From Diplolepis rosae (lineage: Eukaryota > Arthropoda > Insecta > Hymenoptera > Diplolepididae), in contig JAPYXD010000275.1 in NCBI GenBank assembly GCA_030998225.1, positions 1-64,000 on the forward strand: a DNA stretch of 64,000 nucleotides, given 5' to 3'. Below are positions 63,452-64,000 of this stretch, piece by piece. Positions within the stretch are counted from its first letter, which is position 1, and every line of letters begins with the position of its first letter. Below the pieces are notes generated by a model. The model ran no database searches. It saw nothing but the letters and a program-made list of their open reading frames with translations, and was not told the DNA's origin. Both the position numbers and the translations under genes were made by a program.

Positions 63452-63883
63452 ACTCAAAAAAAAGTTCACTTGATTCAAATAAATTTCTCCCTTGTATAAA
63501 CAAAATTTTTATAATCATATAAATAAATTCTGATTGATTCCTAAAAATGTTGATTGATTCGAAGACAAATTTTGTTTATACATACCAAATTATTCAGTGT
63601 AGAGCAAATTTTGGTTGAAACAACTAAATATTCAATTGAACTCTAAAAACAAGTGTGTTACTTCTACACGTAAATCACGATAGTAATTTTTTAGGCATTT
63701 GCAGTGTGTATTTTCAATACACATTACAAACGGAACGTATAATTTTCAAACACTTTAACGTTTTGTACCCGAAAAATTGAGTTGGCAATGTTTAGTAAGT
63801 ACACACTTCGCTCAATTACACACTTGACAACGTGTGTAGTGTGTAAAAATTACACATTTCACTACACACTTTTTTTTGGAGTG
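63452..63883. mobile_element. Possible MITE
   Basis: ACTCAAAAAAAAGT near 63452 faces CACTCCAAAAAAAAGTG (minus strand, ending 63883). The right half has several tgtgtag/ctacaca palindromes (63700-63870). The TIR is short and A-rich, so the call is weak. Confidence 0.4.
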
Positions 63884-64000
63884 TGAATCAACCGATACGT
63901 TGGTTGAATGTATATCAGCACATTAAATCAGTTGATCCAACCAAATTTCGTTATATTAAGCTAAATTTTCTACGAGCATGCGAACTTTTATGAATCAAAG

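Overview
This is a eukaryotic window, almost certainly an insect. The DNA is strongly AT-rich with long intergenic and intronic tracts, GT-AG splice signals and TATA-box promoters, and nearly all recognisable coding sequence is transposon-derived. The mixture (mellifera-type mariner, errantivirus-like Gypsy elements with env remnants, Copia with an internal initiator-tRNA primer site, Jockey- and R1-like LINEs, many TA- or TTAA-flanked miniature elements) fits a hymenopteran best. That placement is inference, not proof. No rRNA, tRNA, CRISPR array or bacterial-style operon is visible.

Host genes: the only non-transposon coding signal is a scattered set of minus-strand exons of one secreted protein family that looks like a degenerate trypsin fold (S1 serine protease homologue). 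There are two near-identical signal-peptide first exons with TATA boxes (31003-31057 and 43653-43707), one second exon covering the N-terminal half of the fold (5044-5390), and two terminal exons (39426-39665 and 63194-63400). Splice phases are compatible (phase 1 out of both first exons and into the second exon; phase 0 into both terminal exons). The His and Ser catalytic stretches are not conserved, so the products should be inactive homologues. Introns and gaps are filled with mobile DNA.

Layout: 0-5 kb holds an LTR (1270-1706, minus), a deletion-derivative mariner (3108-4037) and a MITE (4075-4887). 5-10 kb holds the second exon, a 131-bp hairpin and a decayed LINE (to about 9905). 10-11.3 kb is a truncated mellifera-type mariner joined to the tail of a dispersed repeat called family A here. 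11.6-16.6 kb is a minus-strand, internally deleted Gypsy/errantivirus with both LTRs and a MULE-like MITE with 10-bp target duplication inside env. 16.6-21 kb is AT-rich with a TTAA-flanked MITE, repeat E copy 1 and a CCAGCTGG-rich minisatellite. 21.3-23.6 kb is a near-perfect 2.3-kb palindrome. 24-30.3 kb is a nest of inverted repeats plus family A copies, one split by a 1.1-kb TIR element. 31.5-33.9 kb is a TA-flanked foldback element abutting a TA-flanked MITE. 36.2-37.4 kb is a full-length but dead mariner. 39.4-43.8 kb is one serine-protease-homologue locus with introns full of repeats. 44-46.7 kb is an LTR-like promoter block joined to a Jockey-type LINE fragment. 46.8-52 kb is a nearly intact Copia nested in repeat D. 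52.5-53.6 kb is repeat E copy 2. 53.6-60.1 kb is a second minus-strand Gypsy/errantivirus (gag, pol, truncated env). 60.1-62 kb is the 3' half of an R1-clade LINE. 62.5-64 kb has two MITEs flanking a terminal protease-homologue exon.

Most notable: (i) the degenerate protease exon family; (ii) an unusual density of inverted-repeat structures, several with a short motif resembling a hammerhead ribozyme core; (iii) several nested insertions whose pre-insertion site can be read from a second copy in the same window. All element boundaries were judged by eye.
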